DNA of 64,000 nucleotides, from contig DS995299.1 in the NCBI GenBank assembly GCA_000156155.1, positions 273,827 through 337,826 on the forward strand. Reading direction: 5' to 3'. The position numbers and the translations under genes were made by a program. This stretch comes from a beta proteobacterium KB13 (GTDB taxonomy: Bacteria; Pseudomonadota; Gammaproteobacteria; Burkholderiales; Methylophilaceae). Under the pieces are notes generated by a model that saw only the letters and a list, made by a program, of their open reading frames with translations, searched no databases and was not told the DNA's origin. Every line of letters starts with the position of its first letter. The stretch's first letter is position 1. Of this stretch, positions 16,741 to 24,995 are shown in pieces.

Positions 16741-18264
16741 TTAAAAAAGAAAAATAATAATAAATAATTGAATGCACATCAATATAAAAAAAACAACAAT
16801 TATCCATTTCAAATAATTATTATTTATTTTATGACGCGCATTTGAGAGCTCTTGTTTTGCTAACTGATTCGATAAATCAACTTGTTGATTTTTAAGCTCC
16901 TCGTAGTGTGGTAAATTTTTAATTATATTGAGCCATTTTGGAAAATCTTTCTTTAACGATTTAATAAAGTATTTAATACCCAGCTGCTCTTTGAGCCACT
17001 TTTCTAAAAAAGGTCTAGCTGTTTTCCATAGGTCTAAATCTGGATTCAACTCTCTGCCAAGACCTTCAACATTTAATAGGGTTTTTTGTAACATTGTGAG
17101 CTGAGGTTGTATTTCCATATTAAATTGTCTTGAAGTTTGAAAAAGACGAATAAGCAATTTACCGAAAGATATTTCTTTGAGAGGTTTATTAAATATGGGC
17201 TCACAAACAGCTCTGATAGCATTCTCAAATTCATCTACTGAAGTGTCTGATGGCACCCAATTGGAATCTAAATGAGCTTGAGCTACTCCTCGGTAATCGC
17301 GATTAAAGAAACAGACAAAGTTTTTAGCTAAATAATATTTATCTTCTTCGTTAAGGGTTCCCATAATTCCAAAATCCATTGCCACATAACGTCCATCTTT
17401 GGCAACTTGAATATTTCCTGGATGCATATCGGCATGAAAAAATCCATCTCTAAAGACTTGTGTAAAGAAAATGGTGACCCCATTTTCTGAGAGTTTGACA
17501 AGATCTATTTTATTTTTCTTTAATACTTCGATCTGCGAGATCGGAATACCATCCATCGCTTCCATTACCATCACTTTTTCGTGACAGAAATCCCAATACA
17601 CTTTGGGCACAATTAATAATTTTTTATCTTTAAAGTTTTCTCCAAGGTGTTCACAATGACCAGCCTCTAGAAGGAGATTTAATTCAGATTTGGTGTGTTT
17701 CTCAAACTCATTTACCACCTCAACAGGCTTTAAACGTTTTCCTTCAGACCATAAAATTTTTAACAAACCAGCAATCCACTTTAGGAGTTTGATGTTATTT
17801 TTAACTTGCTCTTCTATATTGGGCCTTAAGATTTTAATGGCCACTTTCGAACCATCCATTAATTCACCAAGATATACTTGAGCAACAGAGGCGCTGGCAA
17901 CGGGTTGGTCCGAAATATGCCTAAATATTTTTTCATAACCTTCCGGATACGCTTCATTAAGAATTATTTTTGTTTCTCTAAAAGTAAAAGGTGGGACTTT
18001 GTCCTGAAGTTTTGCAAGTTCATTGGCAATATCAGTAGGTAACAAATCTCTTCTTGTAGATAACATTTGTCCAAATTTTACAAATATTGGTCCTGCTACC
18101 TCAAGAGCTCTTCTTAAGTTTTCAGATTTAGTCCCACTTTTAAAAATTCGCAATGGGAAAAGTAAATATGAAAGAAATCTTACGTAAATATTAGAATTAA
18201 AAAATAAATCTAACTTATAGAATAAGGCGATGCCTATAAATCTTAAAAATTTAAAGACGGTCAT
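16741..18264 (-). CDS. ubiB: Ubiquinone biosynthesis protein UbiB
   Basis: A 507-residue member of the atypical ABC1/ADCK/UbiB kinase-like family needed for ubiquinone synthesis. The FVKFGQMLSTRRDLLP (KxGQ) motif is near residue 61, the A-rich loop SVAQVYLGEL near 126, and the catalytic-type HADMHPGNIQV with AMDFGIMG near 285-310. One or two C-terminal membrane helices (about 482-506) anchor it to the membrane, as in other UbiB proteins. It overlaps ubiJ by one base and forms an operon with ubiJ and ubiE. Confidence 0.96.
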   Translation of the reverse strand: MTVFKFLRFIGIALFYKLDLFFNSNIYVRFLSYLLFPLRIFKSGTKSENLRRALEVAGPIFVKFGQMLSTRRDLLPTDIANELAKLQDKVPPFTFRETKIILNEAYPEGYEKIFRHISDQPVASASVAQVYLGELMDGSKVAIKILRPNIEEQVKNNIKLLKWIAGLLKILWSEGKRLKPVEVVNEFEKHTKSELNLLLEAGHCEHLGENFKDKKLLIVPKVYWDFCHEKVMVMEAMDGIPISQIEVLKKNKIDLVKLSENGVTIFFTQVFRDGFFHADMHPGNIQVAKDGRYVAMDFGIMGTLNEEDKYYLAKNFVCFFNRDYRGVAQAHLDSNWVPSDTSVDEFENAIRAVCEPIFNKPLKEISFGKLLIRLFQTSRQFNMEIQPQLTMLQKTLLNVEGLGRELNPDLDLWKTARPFLEKWLKEQLGIKYFIKSLKKDFPKWLNIIKNLPHYEELKNQQVDLSNQLAKQELSNARHKINNNYLKWIIVVFFILMCIQLFIIIFLF

Positions 18265-18836
18265 TAAATGATCTCATTATATTTACGTTGTAAATTTTCA
18301 AATCTTATTAAAAGCTCATCAACATCGTTATTAAATTCTTTTACTTGATAGGGCTTAGCGAAAATTTTATTTTCTTCTTGATAATATTCCACAGTTGTTT
18401 CCATTATATTTTTGGTAATATCACGGATTCGAGTGATGATTTTGTTCGATAACCTTTGATAGAGTCCTGCAGCTTGAGGGCCTAGGTATCTATCTATCTC
18501 TAAACTTAGATCCCACTCTAAGTTTTTTAAAACTTCACTTAATTTTTTTGCTAATTTCATGTCACCTTGGATTTCAATATCATCAAGGTCTTGCTTTGTT
18601 ATCATTTGAAAGACGGTTCTATTAGAAACTTTGATAGTTAAGCTTGGTTGCGACTCAGCATTTTTAACTAATGAGAGTGATCCGTCATTATTGATCTGCA
18701 TTAACTGAATGAAAAGATCATTGCCGTAATTCAATTCAATTACTTTTCCTGCAAAATTTACTAAATGGGGTTTTGTCCAGTCATTTTGATGAAGAATATG
18801 ATTTACTCCATCGATAATTTTAGTTTTTACCATCAT
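18264..18836 (-). CDS. ubiJ: Ubiquinone biosynthesis accessory factor UbiJ (SCP2 domain)
   Basis: A 190-residue protein with an SCP2-like lipid-binding N-terminal domain (about residues 1-105: VIELNYGNDLFIQL, then SLTIKVSNRTVFQMI and DIEIQGDMKLAKKL) and a helical C-terminal tail. UbiJ binds ubiquinone intermediates and scaffolds the Ubi complex. The assignment rests on the SCP2 pattern together with the ubiE-ubiJ-ubiB order, which is diagnostic in Proteobacteria. It overlaps ubiE by 4 bp (ATGA type). Confidence 0.88.
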   Translation of the reverse strand: MMVKTKIIDGVNHILHQNDWTKPHLVNFAGKVIELNYGNDLFIQLMQINNDGSLSLVKNAESQPSLTIKVSNRTVFQMITKQDLDDIEIQGDMKLAKKLSEVLKNLEWDLSLEIDRYLGPQAAGLYQRLSNKIITRIRDITKNIMETTVEYYQEENKIFAKPYQVKEFNNDVDELLIRFENLQRKYNEII

Positions 18837-19567
18837 GATTTATATCCAGAGTGAACGGCGATTACTCCTGCAGATAAATTGGTGTAAGAGGTTTTACAAA
18901 ACCCAGCCTCATTAAGCATGTGTAACAATGTTTCTTGGTCCGGGTGCATGCGGATTGATTCTGCTAAATATTGATAACTTTTTTCATCATTTGCAATTTG
19001 CTTACCAATTTTAGGAATGATCTTAAATGAAAAGAGGTCATAAATTTTTTCAAGTGAGGAGTGAATTTTAGAAAATTCAAGAATCACAATCTGACCTCCT
19101 GGCATGAGACATCTAAGAACTTCGTTTAACACAGACTGTTTGTTGGTCATATTTCTTAATCCAAAACCAATACTGACCAAATTAAATGAATTGTCAGGGA
19201 ATGGAATTTGTTCTGCTTTAATGAGCATGGAGGGAATTATTAAGCCATGATCAATAATTTTTTTTTGACCCTCTTCGAGCATGCTTTGATTTATGTCGCT
19301 GTGAATGATAGTTGCTTTTGGATTCTTTTTTTTGAATAAAATTGACAGATCTCCAGATCCTGCCGCAAGATCTAAAATATGATCATTGTCTTTTATAGTA
19401 ATATTTGTAGCAACATATCGCTTCCAAAAACGATGAAGCCCAAAAGACATGAGGTCATTCATTAAATCATATTTGGAAGCAACTGATGAAAATACTTCTT
19501 TGACTAATGGTTCTTTTTCTTCAATGTTGATTTCACTAAATCCAAAATGCGTTTTATTTTTTTTCAA
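18833..19567 (-). CDS. ubiE: Ubiquinone/menaquinone methyltransferase UbiE
   Basis: A 244-residue SAM-dependent C-methyltransferase of the quinone pathway. The N-terminal FSSVASKYDLMNDLMSFGLHRFWKR block and the motif I region HILDLAAGSGDLSILF (about 64-79) are present. VSIGFGLRNMTNKQSVLNEVLRCLMPGG and the C-terminal ANDEKSYQYLAESIRMHPDQ complete the UbiE signature. It overlaps the upstream DUF971 gene by 14 bp and the downstream ubiJ gene by 4 bp. Confidence 0.97.
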   Translation of the reverse strand: MKKNKTHFGFSEINIEEKEPLVKEVFSSVASKYDLMNDLMSFGLHRFWKRYVATNITIKDNDHILDLAAGSGDLSILFKKKNPKATIIHSDINQSMLEEGQKKIIDHGLIIPSMLIKAEQIPFPDNSFNLVSIGFGLRNMTNKQSVLNEVLRCLMPGGQIVILEFSKIHSSLEKIYDLFSFKIIPKIGKQIANDEKSYQYLAESIRMHPDQETLLHMLNEAGFCKTSYTNLSAGVIAVHSGYKS

Positions 19568-19907
19568 AATGTTGTTTCAGTTTTATTTGATAGTCATGCC
19601 ATAAAATATCATAATTTGATGCCAATTCATAAAGATAATCCCATGTATACAAGCCCGTATCGTGTCCATCGCTGAAAATCAGTTTGACAGCATAATTTCC
19701 AACAGGCTCAATAGCTTGAATTTCAACATTTTCTTTTCCTATCTGCAATACAGCCTCAGATGGGTGATGCCCTTGTACTTCTGCAGAAGGAGAATAAACT
19801 CTCAAAAACTCAGCTGAGAGCATGCATTCAGTGTTGTTGTTGAAGTTGATTTTTAGAAGCTTTTGTTCTTGATGATAATTAATTTCAACAGGGACGGGGG
19901 CAGCCAC
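19554..19907 (-). CDS. DUF971 (GBBH-like N-terminal domain) protein
   Basis: A 117-residue DUF971 protein. The family pattern is clear: ECMLSAEFLRVYSPSAEVQGH in the first half and GNYAVKLIFSDGHDTGLYTWDYLYEL in the second, the SDGHDTGIYTW-type motif being the family hallmark. DUF971 domains resemble the N-terminal domain of gamma-butyrobetaine hydroxylase. They are repeatedly found next to ubiE in Betaproteobacteria and linked to Fe-S or metal handling, but no function is proven. It ends 14 bp inside ubiE and starts 7 bp after rpoH. Confidence 0.88.
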   Translation of the reverse strand: MAAPVPVEINYHQEQKLLKINFNNNTECMLSAEFLRVYSPSAEVQGHHPSEAVLQIGKENVEIQAIEPVGNYAVKLIFSDGHDTGLYTWDYLYELASNYDILWHDYQIKLKQHFEKK

Positions 19908-19914
19908 AATAAAA

Positions 19915-20760
19915 CTACATTAAGCTTTTTAATTTTTTTAAAGCGTTTTGCTCTATTTGTCTAATTCTTTCTGCAGACACACCCAGCTCATCGGCTAATT
20001 CATGGAGTGTTTTAGATTTTTCTTCATTTAACCATCTAGATTCTAGAATATAACGACTGCGCTCATCAATCGATTTAATTGCATTGGATAATGCTGAAAG
20101 ATTATTAGATTCTGACTCTTTGGAAATTAATTGTTTAACTGGATCTGCATTTTCATCTTGCAAATAAGATATTGGACGAAATACTTCATCTTCATTATCT
20201 TCATCTTGGTAGTCAAGAGCAATTTCATTGCCGTTGAAACGATATTCCATTTCTTTGACATCGGATTCTTTAACATTTAACTCTTTTGCTATTTCTTTGA
20301 TTTCTTCTTGCTTTAGAGGTTGTAATGTTTTTTTCATGCTGCGCAGATTAAAGAATAATTTTCTTTGCGCTTTGGTGGTGGCTGTTTTAACCAAGCGCCA
20401 ATTACGGACGACAAACTCCTGAATCTCTGCCTTAATCCAGTACATCGCAAATGAGACCAGCCTGACCCCTCGAGATGGATCAAATCGTTTAACAGCCTTC
20501 ATTAAACCAATATTTCCTTCTTGGACAAGATCTGCTTGATTTAAACCATAACCGGAATAGGAGCGTGCAATTTTTATTACCAGTCTTAAATGAGACATAA
20601 TTAGCTGTCGTGCTGCATTGAGATCGTTTTCTTCATGAAGTTTTTTTGCTAAATTCATCTCTTCATGTTCAGTAAGTAAAGGAATCGCCTGCACTTGCTG
20701 TTGGTACAAGTCAAAGCTATCCAAAGACGGACTTAAAGGTATGGTTAAAGCGTTATTCAT
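19915..20760 (-). CDS. rpoH: RNA polymerase heat-shock sigma factor sigma32
   Basis: A 281-residue sigma70-family factor. Region 2 (SYSGYGLNQADLVQEGNIGLMKAVKRFDPSRG...FAMYWIKAEIQEFV) and the RpoH-specific box QRKLFFNLRSMKK near residue 132 identify it as sigma32, not RpoD or RpoS. Region 4 (LHELADELGVSAERIRQIEQNALKKLK) is complete. It directs transcription of chaperone and protease genes. Its promoter carries a perfect CIRCE inverted repeat, implying repression by HrcA, which is encoded at 45.9 kb. The gene follows ftsX on the same strand. Confidence 0.97.
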   Translation of the reverse strand: MNNALTIPLSPSLDSFDLYQQQVQAIPLLTEHEEMNLAKKLHEENDLNAARQLIMSHLRLVIKIARSYSGYGLNQADLVQEGNIGLMKAVKRFDPSRGVRLVSFAMYWIKAEIQEFVVRNWRLVKTATTKAQRKLFFNLRSMKKTLQPLKQEEIKEIAKELNVKESDVKEMEYRFNGNEIALDYQDEDNEDEVFRPISYLQDENADPVKQLISKESESNNLSALSNAIKSIDERSRYILESRWLNEEKSKTLHELADELGVSAERIRQIEQNALKKLKSLM

Positions 20761-20790
20761 AAAGTATATCCCTTAATTTCTTATATTATT

Positions 20791-20817
20791 TTAGCACTCT
20801 ATAACTAAGAGTGCTAA
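20791..20817. promoter_or_regulatory. CIRCE operator upstream of rpoH
   Basis: A perfect 9-9-9 inverted repeat, TTAGCACTC-N9-GAGTGCTAA, identical in both arms to the CIRCE consensus bound by the HrcA repressor. It lies 30 bp upstream of the rpoH ATG and one base into the predicted -10 box, so it would cover the transcription start. CIRCE normally controls groE or dnaK operons; here it sits at the sigma32 gene. Confidence 0.93.
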
Positions 20818-20845
20818 TTTTAGATAAAAGTTCACTTAAAATCAA
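20817..20845 (-). promoter_or_regulatory. rpoH: Predicted sigma70 promoter of rpoH
   Basis: On the minus strand TTGATT (20840-20845) and TAAAAT (20817-20822) are separated by exactly 17 bp, a good vegetative promoter. The CIRCE element begins at the last base of the -10 box, in the position where a bound repressor would block initiation. The -35 box ends 5 bp before the ftsX stop codon. Confidence 0.7.
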
Positions 20846-20849
20846 TGAT

Positions 20850-21758
20850 TTAACTATTATTTTTTACTTTTGATAGGGTGCGATTTGTAGAAAAATATGA
20901 GGCGAGCCAACCGATGACAATAGTAAGAATTATCATTGTCAAATAATGCGTAGTGAGTAAATCGTTAATAGAGATATTGAAGCCAAGTATAGACTCGATA
21001 ACGTAGGCATAATAGTTAAAAATAAAGATCATTAACTTGATGATCGCTATTGCGACAATGGCACCGCCGATTCCATAAAATATTCCTGTGTAAAGGAAAG
21101 GCCTTCTAATAAACGCATTTGATGCTCCAATGAGCTTGCTGACTTCTATTTCATCTTTAAATGATAAAGCTTGCAATCTAATGGTATTGCCAATAATGAC
21201 AGCCAATACACTTAATAATAATATTCCTAAAAAGTTAATAATGAGCTCACCTAAAGATAAAAGGGAATTCAGTTTATTTACCCAAGCAGAGTCCAGTAAA
21301 ACATCATCTATGATGGCAAATTCTTTTAGTTCTTTCACAAGATAATCAATTTCATTTTCATCCAGGGTTGCTAAGGATAAGTAGAAACTATCCGGTAATG
21401 GGTTTTTTTCAATCAGGCTATCCCCGTCAATCATAATTTTTTTCTGTAATTTAACCCAAGCGTCTTCTTTTTTTTCAAAGGTAATTTTACTAACAATGGG
21501 TTGTTCTTTCAGGAAGCTGGTAAACGTTTTGAGGTCATCATCTTTATAATCATTAGTTAAAAAGATGCTGATTTCCGCAGAGTATTCAATTTGTGAGGAA
21601 GCTTGCTTTATATTTTCTAAAAATAGTAGCGCAGACATTGGCAGGCAGGTTGTGATGCCAATAATGAGAAACATCACAAGGCTCCCGGCCTTGGCAAAAA
21701 ATAATCGGCGCAAGGCCACTTTAAGTGCTTCGATGTGATTAAGCAGGTAGTTGATCAT
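20850..21758 (-). CDS. ftsX: Cell division protein FtsX
   Basis: A 302-residue permease-like protein with four transmembrane helices (about residues 20-42, 173-197, 222-246, 271-291) and a large periplasmic loop between the first two (about 43-170). This is the FtsX layout. With FtsE it links septum constriction to peptidoglycan hydrolase activation. The cytoplasmic EIEVSKLIGASNAFIRRPFLYTG coupling segment is conserved. It overlaps ftsE by 20 bp within an ftsY-ftsE-ftsX operon followed by rpoH. Confidence 0.95.
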   Translation of the reverse strand: MINYLLNHIEALKVALRRLFFAKAGSLVMFLIIGITTCLPMSALLFLENIKQASSQIEYSAEISIFLTNDYKDDDLKTFTSFLKEQPIVSKITFEKKEDAWVKLQKKIMIDGDSLIEKNPLPDSFYLSLATLDENEIDYLVKELKEFAIIDDVLLDSAWVNKLNSLLSLGELIINFLGILLLSVLAVIIGNTIRLQALSFKDEIEVSKLIGASNAFIRRPFLYTGIFYGIGGAIVAIAIIKLMIFIFNYYAYVIESILGFNISINDLLTTHYLTMIILTIVIGWLASYFSTNRTLSKVKNNS

Positions 21759-22419
21759 AAGGCTGTTGATTTAATTTGAGTTGTCCATTTTCTAAATGTA
21801 TATGTTTAAAACGCATAGGAATATTTGGTAGCTCGTGAGTTGAAATAATTACTGTGACCCCAACTTGTTGAAAGCTGAAAAAAATATTCATAATGTCGTT
21901 TGCGTAACCTTTATCTAGGTTTCCTGTAGGTTCATCGGCAATAATAATACTCGGACGACACACAATCGCTCTTGCTATGGCCAAACGCTGTTGCTCTCCT
22001 CCTGATAAAGTTATTGGCATCATTCTCTCTTTATTAAGGAGACCTACTTTATCTAAAGCAGCCCTTATCCTTTTTTCTGCTTCCTGACCAAAGATATTGT
22101 TAACCGCTAAGGGCAGGGCAACATTTTCATAGCAATTCCGGTCATACAATAATTTATGATCTTGAAACACCATGCCAAACTTCTTTCTGATCCTGTTGAG
22201 AGTATTGTCTTTTGCTTGTGCAAGGTTAAAATTTTCAAAGATGACTGTTCCTGATGATGGTTTTTCAATAGAGGATAGTACTTTTAATAGTGTTGATTTG
22301 CCGGCACCAGAAGGTCCTGTAACAAACACTAACTCCCCAGGAAGTATTTCCAGGCTTATATTCTGAAGCGCCTCTTGATAACCTGGATACCTTTTATAAA
22401 CTTGATCAAAGCGAATCAT
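21739..22419 (-). CDS. ftsE: Cell division ATP-binding protein FtsE
   Basis: A 226-residue ABC ATPase with Walker A GPSGAGKS at residues 35-42, signature LSGGEQQRLAIARA near 138, Walker B IIIADEPTGNLD near 158 and the switch His in ISTHELPNI. FtsE works with FtsX at the divisome in the inner membrane. It overlaps ftsY by 4 bp and ftsX by 20 bp, which suggests strict cotranslation. Confidence 0.97.
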   Translation of the reverse strand: MIRFDQVYKRYPGYQEALQNISLEILPGELVFVTGPSGAGKSTLLKVLSSIEKPSSGTVIFENFNLAQAKDNTLNRIRKKFGMVFQDHKLLYDRNCYENVALPLAVNNIFGQEAEKRIRAALDKVGLLNKERMMPITLSGGEQQRLAIARAIVCRPSIIIADEPTGNLDKGYANDIMNIFFSFQQVGVTVIISTHELPNIPMRFKHIHLENGQLKLNQQPYDQLPA

Positions 22420-23570
22420 TCCAGCATTCCCTCTGCATAATCTTCAGCACTAAATATTTTAAGGTCATCGATTTTCTCTCCAACACCAATAAATCTCAAG
22501 GGTATCGGTTGTTCTTTTGCTATCGCAGCAACAATTCCTCCCTTAGCTGTACCATCTAACTTAGTCATGATTAATCCTGTCAATGAAACAGCCTCATTGA
22601 AAACTTTTATTTGATTGATGGCATTTTGACCTGTATTTGCATCTAAAACTAAGATGGTTTCATGCGGAGCTGTTTCGTCGAATTTCTTAATAACTTTTTT
22701 TATTTTAGCCAGTTCGTCTATAAGGTGTTTTTGAGTTGGGAGGCGACCAGCAGTATCAGCAATAACAATATCTATAGCCTTAGCTTTAGCTGACTGCATC
22801 GCATCAAAAATAACAGCACTTGGATCTCCGGTGTCTTGAGATATTACGGTGACATTATTTCGATCGCCCCAAACTTGAAGTTGCTCTTTTGCCGCAGCAC
22901 GGAAAGTATCGCCAGCCGCGATTAAAACACTCTTACCCTCATCCAATAGTAGTTTAGTTAATTTACCAATGGTGGTCGTTTTACCAGCACCATTAACCCC
23001 TACAACCAGAATCACAAAAGGAGTGGTTTCAATATGAATTAATGGCTTTTCTATGTGCTGCAGAAGCTCCGATAGGATTTTTTTAAGCAAACTTTTTAAT
23101 TGTGCACCATCCTCTAACTTTTCCTTTTTTACTCTGTCTTTTAACTCAGAAATAATTTGTTGAGTGGCAGCATAACCAACGTCTGCTGCAATCAAAGTCA
23201 TTTCAAGTTCATCATAAAATTCTTGATCAATATTTTTTGTAAATGATAAAGCAGACAAATTGCCACTTATGGCGTCTCTTGTTTTTTTTAGACCTTGCTT
23301 AATTTTTTCAGAAAATGAAAGTTTTTCATCTTTCTTAGGCGTGTCATCTTGATCTGCCGAAGGCTTTGTTTCAGTTTTTTTAGCTGGTTTTAATTGCGCT
23401 TCTTCATTTTTTGGCTTGGTTTTTTTGTTAGGCTCTTTTATTAATGTTTTTGATTTTGTAACTGCAGGTTTTTTTGGCTCTGTTTTCGGCTTGCTTGTTT
23501 TTTTGAAAGGTTTTGAATCAATTTTCTTTGATTCATCACCTTTAAAAATTTTTTTTAGGAAATCAAACAT
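22416..23570 (-). CDS. ftsY: Signal recognition particle receptor FtsY
   Basis: A 384-residue SRP receptor GTPase that brings ribosomes making membrane proteins to the translocon. The NG domain has P-loop GVNGAGKTT at residues 191-199, DTFRAAAKEQL, DTAGRLPTQ, TKLDGTAKGG and GVGEKIDDL. The N-terminal A region (about residues 15-85) is an almost pure Lys/Pro/Thr/Ala linker with net positive charge, unlike the acidic A domain of E. coli FtsY. A short amphipathic N-terminus (MFDFLKKIFKG) could bind lipid. It is the first gene of the ftsYEX operon. Confidence 0.96.
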   Translation of the reverse strand: MFDFLKKIFKGDESKKIDSKPFKKTSKPKTEPKKPAVTKSKTLIKEPNKKTKPKNEEAQLKPAKKTETKPSADQDDTPKKDEKLSFSEKIKQGLKKTRDAISGNLSALSFTKNIDQEFYDELEMTLIAADVGYAATQQIISELKDRVKKEKLEDGAQLKSLLKKILSELLQHIEKPLIHIETTPFVILVVGVNGAGKTTTIGKLTKLLLDEGKSVLIAAGDTFRAAAKEQLQVWGDRNNVTVISQDTGDPSAVIFDAMQSAKAKAIDIVIADTAGRLPTQKHLIDELAKIKKVIKKFDETAPHETILVLDANTGQNAINQIKVFNEAVSLTGLIMTKLDGTAKGGIVAAIAKEQPIPLRFIGVGEKIDDLKIFSAEDYAEGMLE

Positions 23571-23660
23571 AATTTCTTTGTGATGTGAACGAACTTACTT
23601 TATGTTTAACGGTCATTGATAATGATTATAGCAAACATTAACCTTTATCATTTCAATATT

Positions 23661-24977
23661 ATGCGAATTTTATTAAGTCTTTTTTCATTGTTATTTTGTT
23701 TTTCACCGTCAGCCGCTGTTCAAGAATTAAAACTTGAGAATGGCATGAGAATTATTGTTAATGAAGATCATAGAGCGCCTGTTGTGGTATCACAAGTCTG
23801 GTATCAAGCTGGTAGTGTCGATGAAGTCAATGGCAAAACAGGTGTGGCTCATGTATTAGAGCACATGATGTTTAAGGGAACCAAGTCAACTAAGCCGGGC
23901 GAATTTTCAGAAATTATAGCTCGTGCGGGCGGTAGAGAAAATGCTTTTACTGGCACTGACTACACATGCTACTTTCAAACAATGGAGAAATCTCAGCTAG
24001 AACTGTCATTTAAGATGGAATCAGATCGGATGCAAAACCTTGTGATCTCAGCTGAAGAGTTTGACAAAGAAATTAAGGTTGTTATGGAAGAACGTCGCTG
24101 GAGAACTGAAGACAAACCTGAAGGAAAATTAAATGAAACATTTAATGCGCTAGCGTTCAAGGCTCATCCTTATGGAAGACCAATTGTTGGGTGGATGAAT
24201 GATTTGGAATCCATGACATATGAAGATGCATTGGAGTGGTATAACAATTGGTATGCACCAAACAATGCCATATTGGTTGTCTCTGGCGATGTAAACCCAA
24301 CAGAAGTTTTTGATTTAGCAAAAAAATATTTTGTTAAGCTGCCGTCCAAAGAAATACCTTCCAGAAAACCACAGTTAGAGCCAGTTCAAAGAGGAATGGT
24401 TCGTGCTGAACTGAAAGCAGCAAGCAAATTACCCATGCTCCAAATGGGTTATAAAGTCCCATTGCTTAGCAAAGAAGATGTTAATAACGATACAACCGCA
24501 TTTGCCTTGGAAGTTCTCGCTGGTGTTTTATCAGGAACTTCAACAGCAAGAATACAAAAAGAATTAGTGCAGTCTGGTAAATCACTCAGTGCTTATGCAA
24601 GCTATCCAATGTTGTCGAGAGGAGATGTTGGAACTTTCGAATTTGTTGTGACCTTAAATAATGATGTAGAGGTTAGTGATGTTGAAAAAATTATCAAGAC
24701 GGAATTAAAAAAAATAGCTAGCGAAGGTGTTACTGATCAAGAATTAGCTCGCGTGAAGGCTAATGTGATTGCAGGTGATGTTTATGAAAAAGATTCAATG
24801 TTCTATCAAGCAATGATTATTGGGCAGCTAGAAACAATGGGCTACTCATATAAGATCAAAGATGATTACATTGAAAATATCAAAAAGATTACATCTGATG
24901 ATGTCAAAAAGGTTGTTGAGGAGTTTTTTAAAGACGACACCTTAACGGTTGTTCATCTGAAACCAGAATCGGTTTAA
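23661..24977 (+). CDS. M16 zinc peptidase, catalytic subunit, exported
   Basis: A 438-residue pitrilysin/MPP-type metallopeptidase. The zinc motif HVLEH is at residues 64-68 and the third ligand Glu at 144 (VVMEERRWR), matching the HxxEH-x75-E arrangement. The start at 23661 gives a signal peptide (residues 1-19, ending SAA); an ATG 45 bp upstream would extend the protein ahead of it. The second M16 domain includes LEVLAGVLSGTSTARIQKELV. The adjacent gene encodes the non-catalytic partner, a common periplasmic pair in Proteobacteria. The substrate is unknown. Confidence 0.92.
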   Translation: MRILLSLFSLLFCFSPSAAVQELKLENGMRIIVNEDHRAPVVVSQVWYQAGSVDEVNGKTGVAHVLEHMMFKGTKSTKPGEFSEIIARAGGRENAFTGTDYTCYFQTMEKSQLELSFKMESDRMQNLVISAEEFDKEIKVVMEERRWRTEDKPEGKLNETFNALAFKAHPYGRPIVGWMNDLESMTYEDALEWYNNWYAPNNAILVVSGDVNPTEVFDLAKKYFVKLPSKEIPSRKPQLEPVQRGMVRAELKAASKLPMLQMGYKVPLLSKEDVNNDTTAFALEVLAGVLSGTSTARIQKELVQSGKSLSAYASYPMLSRGDVGTFEFVVTLNNDVEVSDVEKIIKTELKKIASEGVTDQELARVKANVIAGDVYEKDSMFYQAMIIGQLETMGYSYKIKDDYIENIKKITSDDVKKVVEEFFKDDTLTVVHLKPESV

Positions 24978-24995
24978 GTCAAACTTAGGAGTTTT

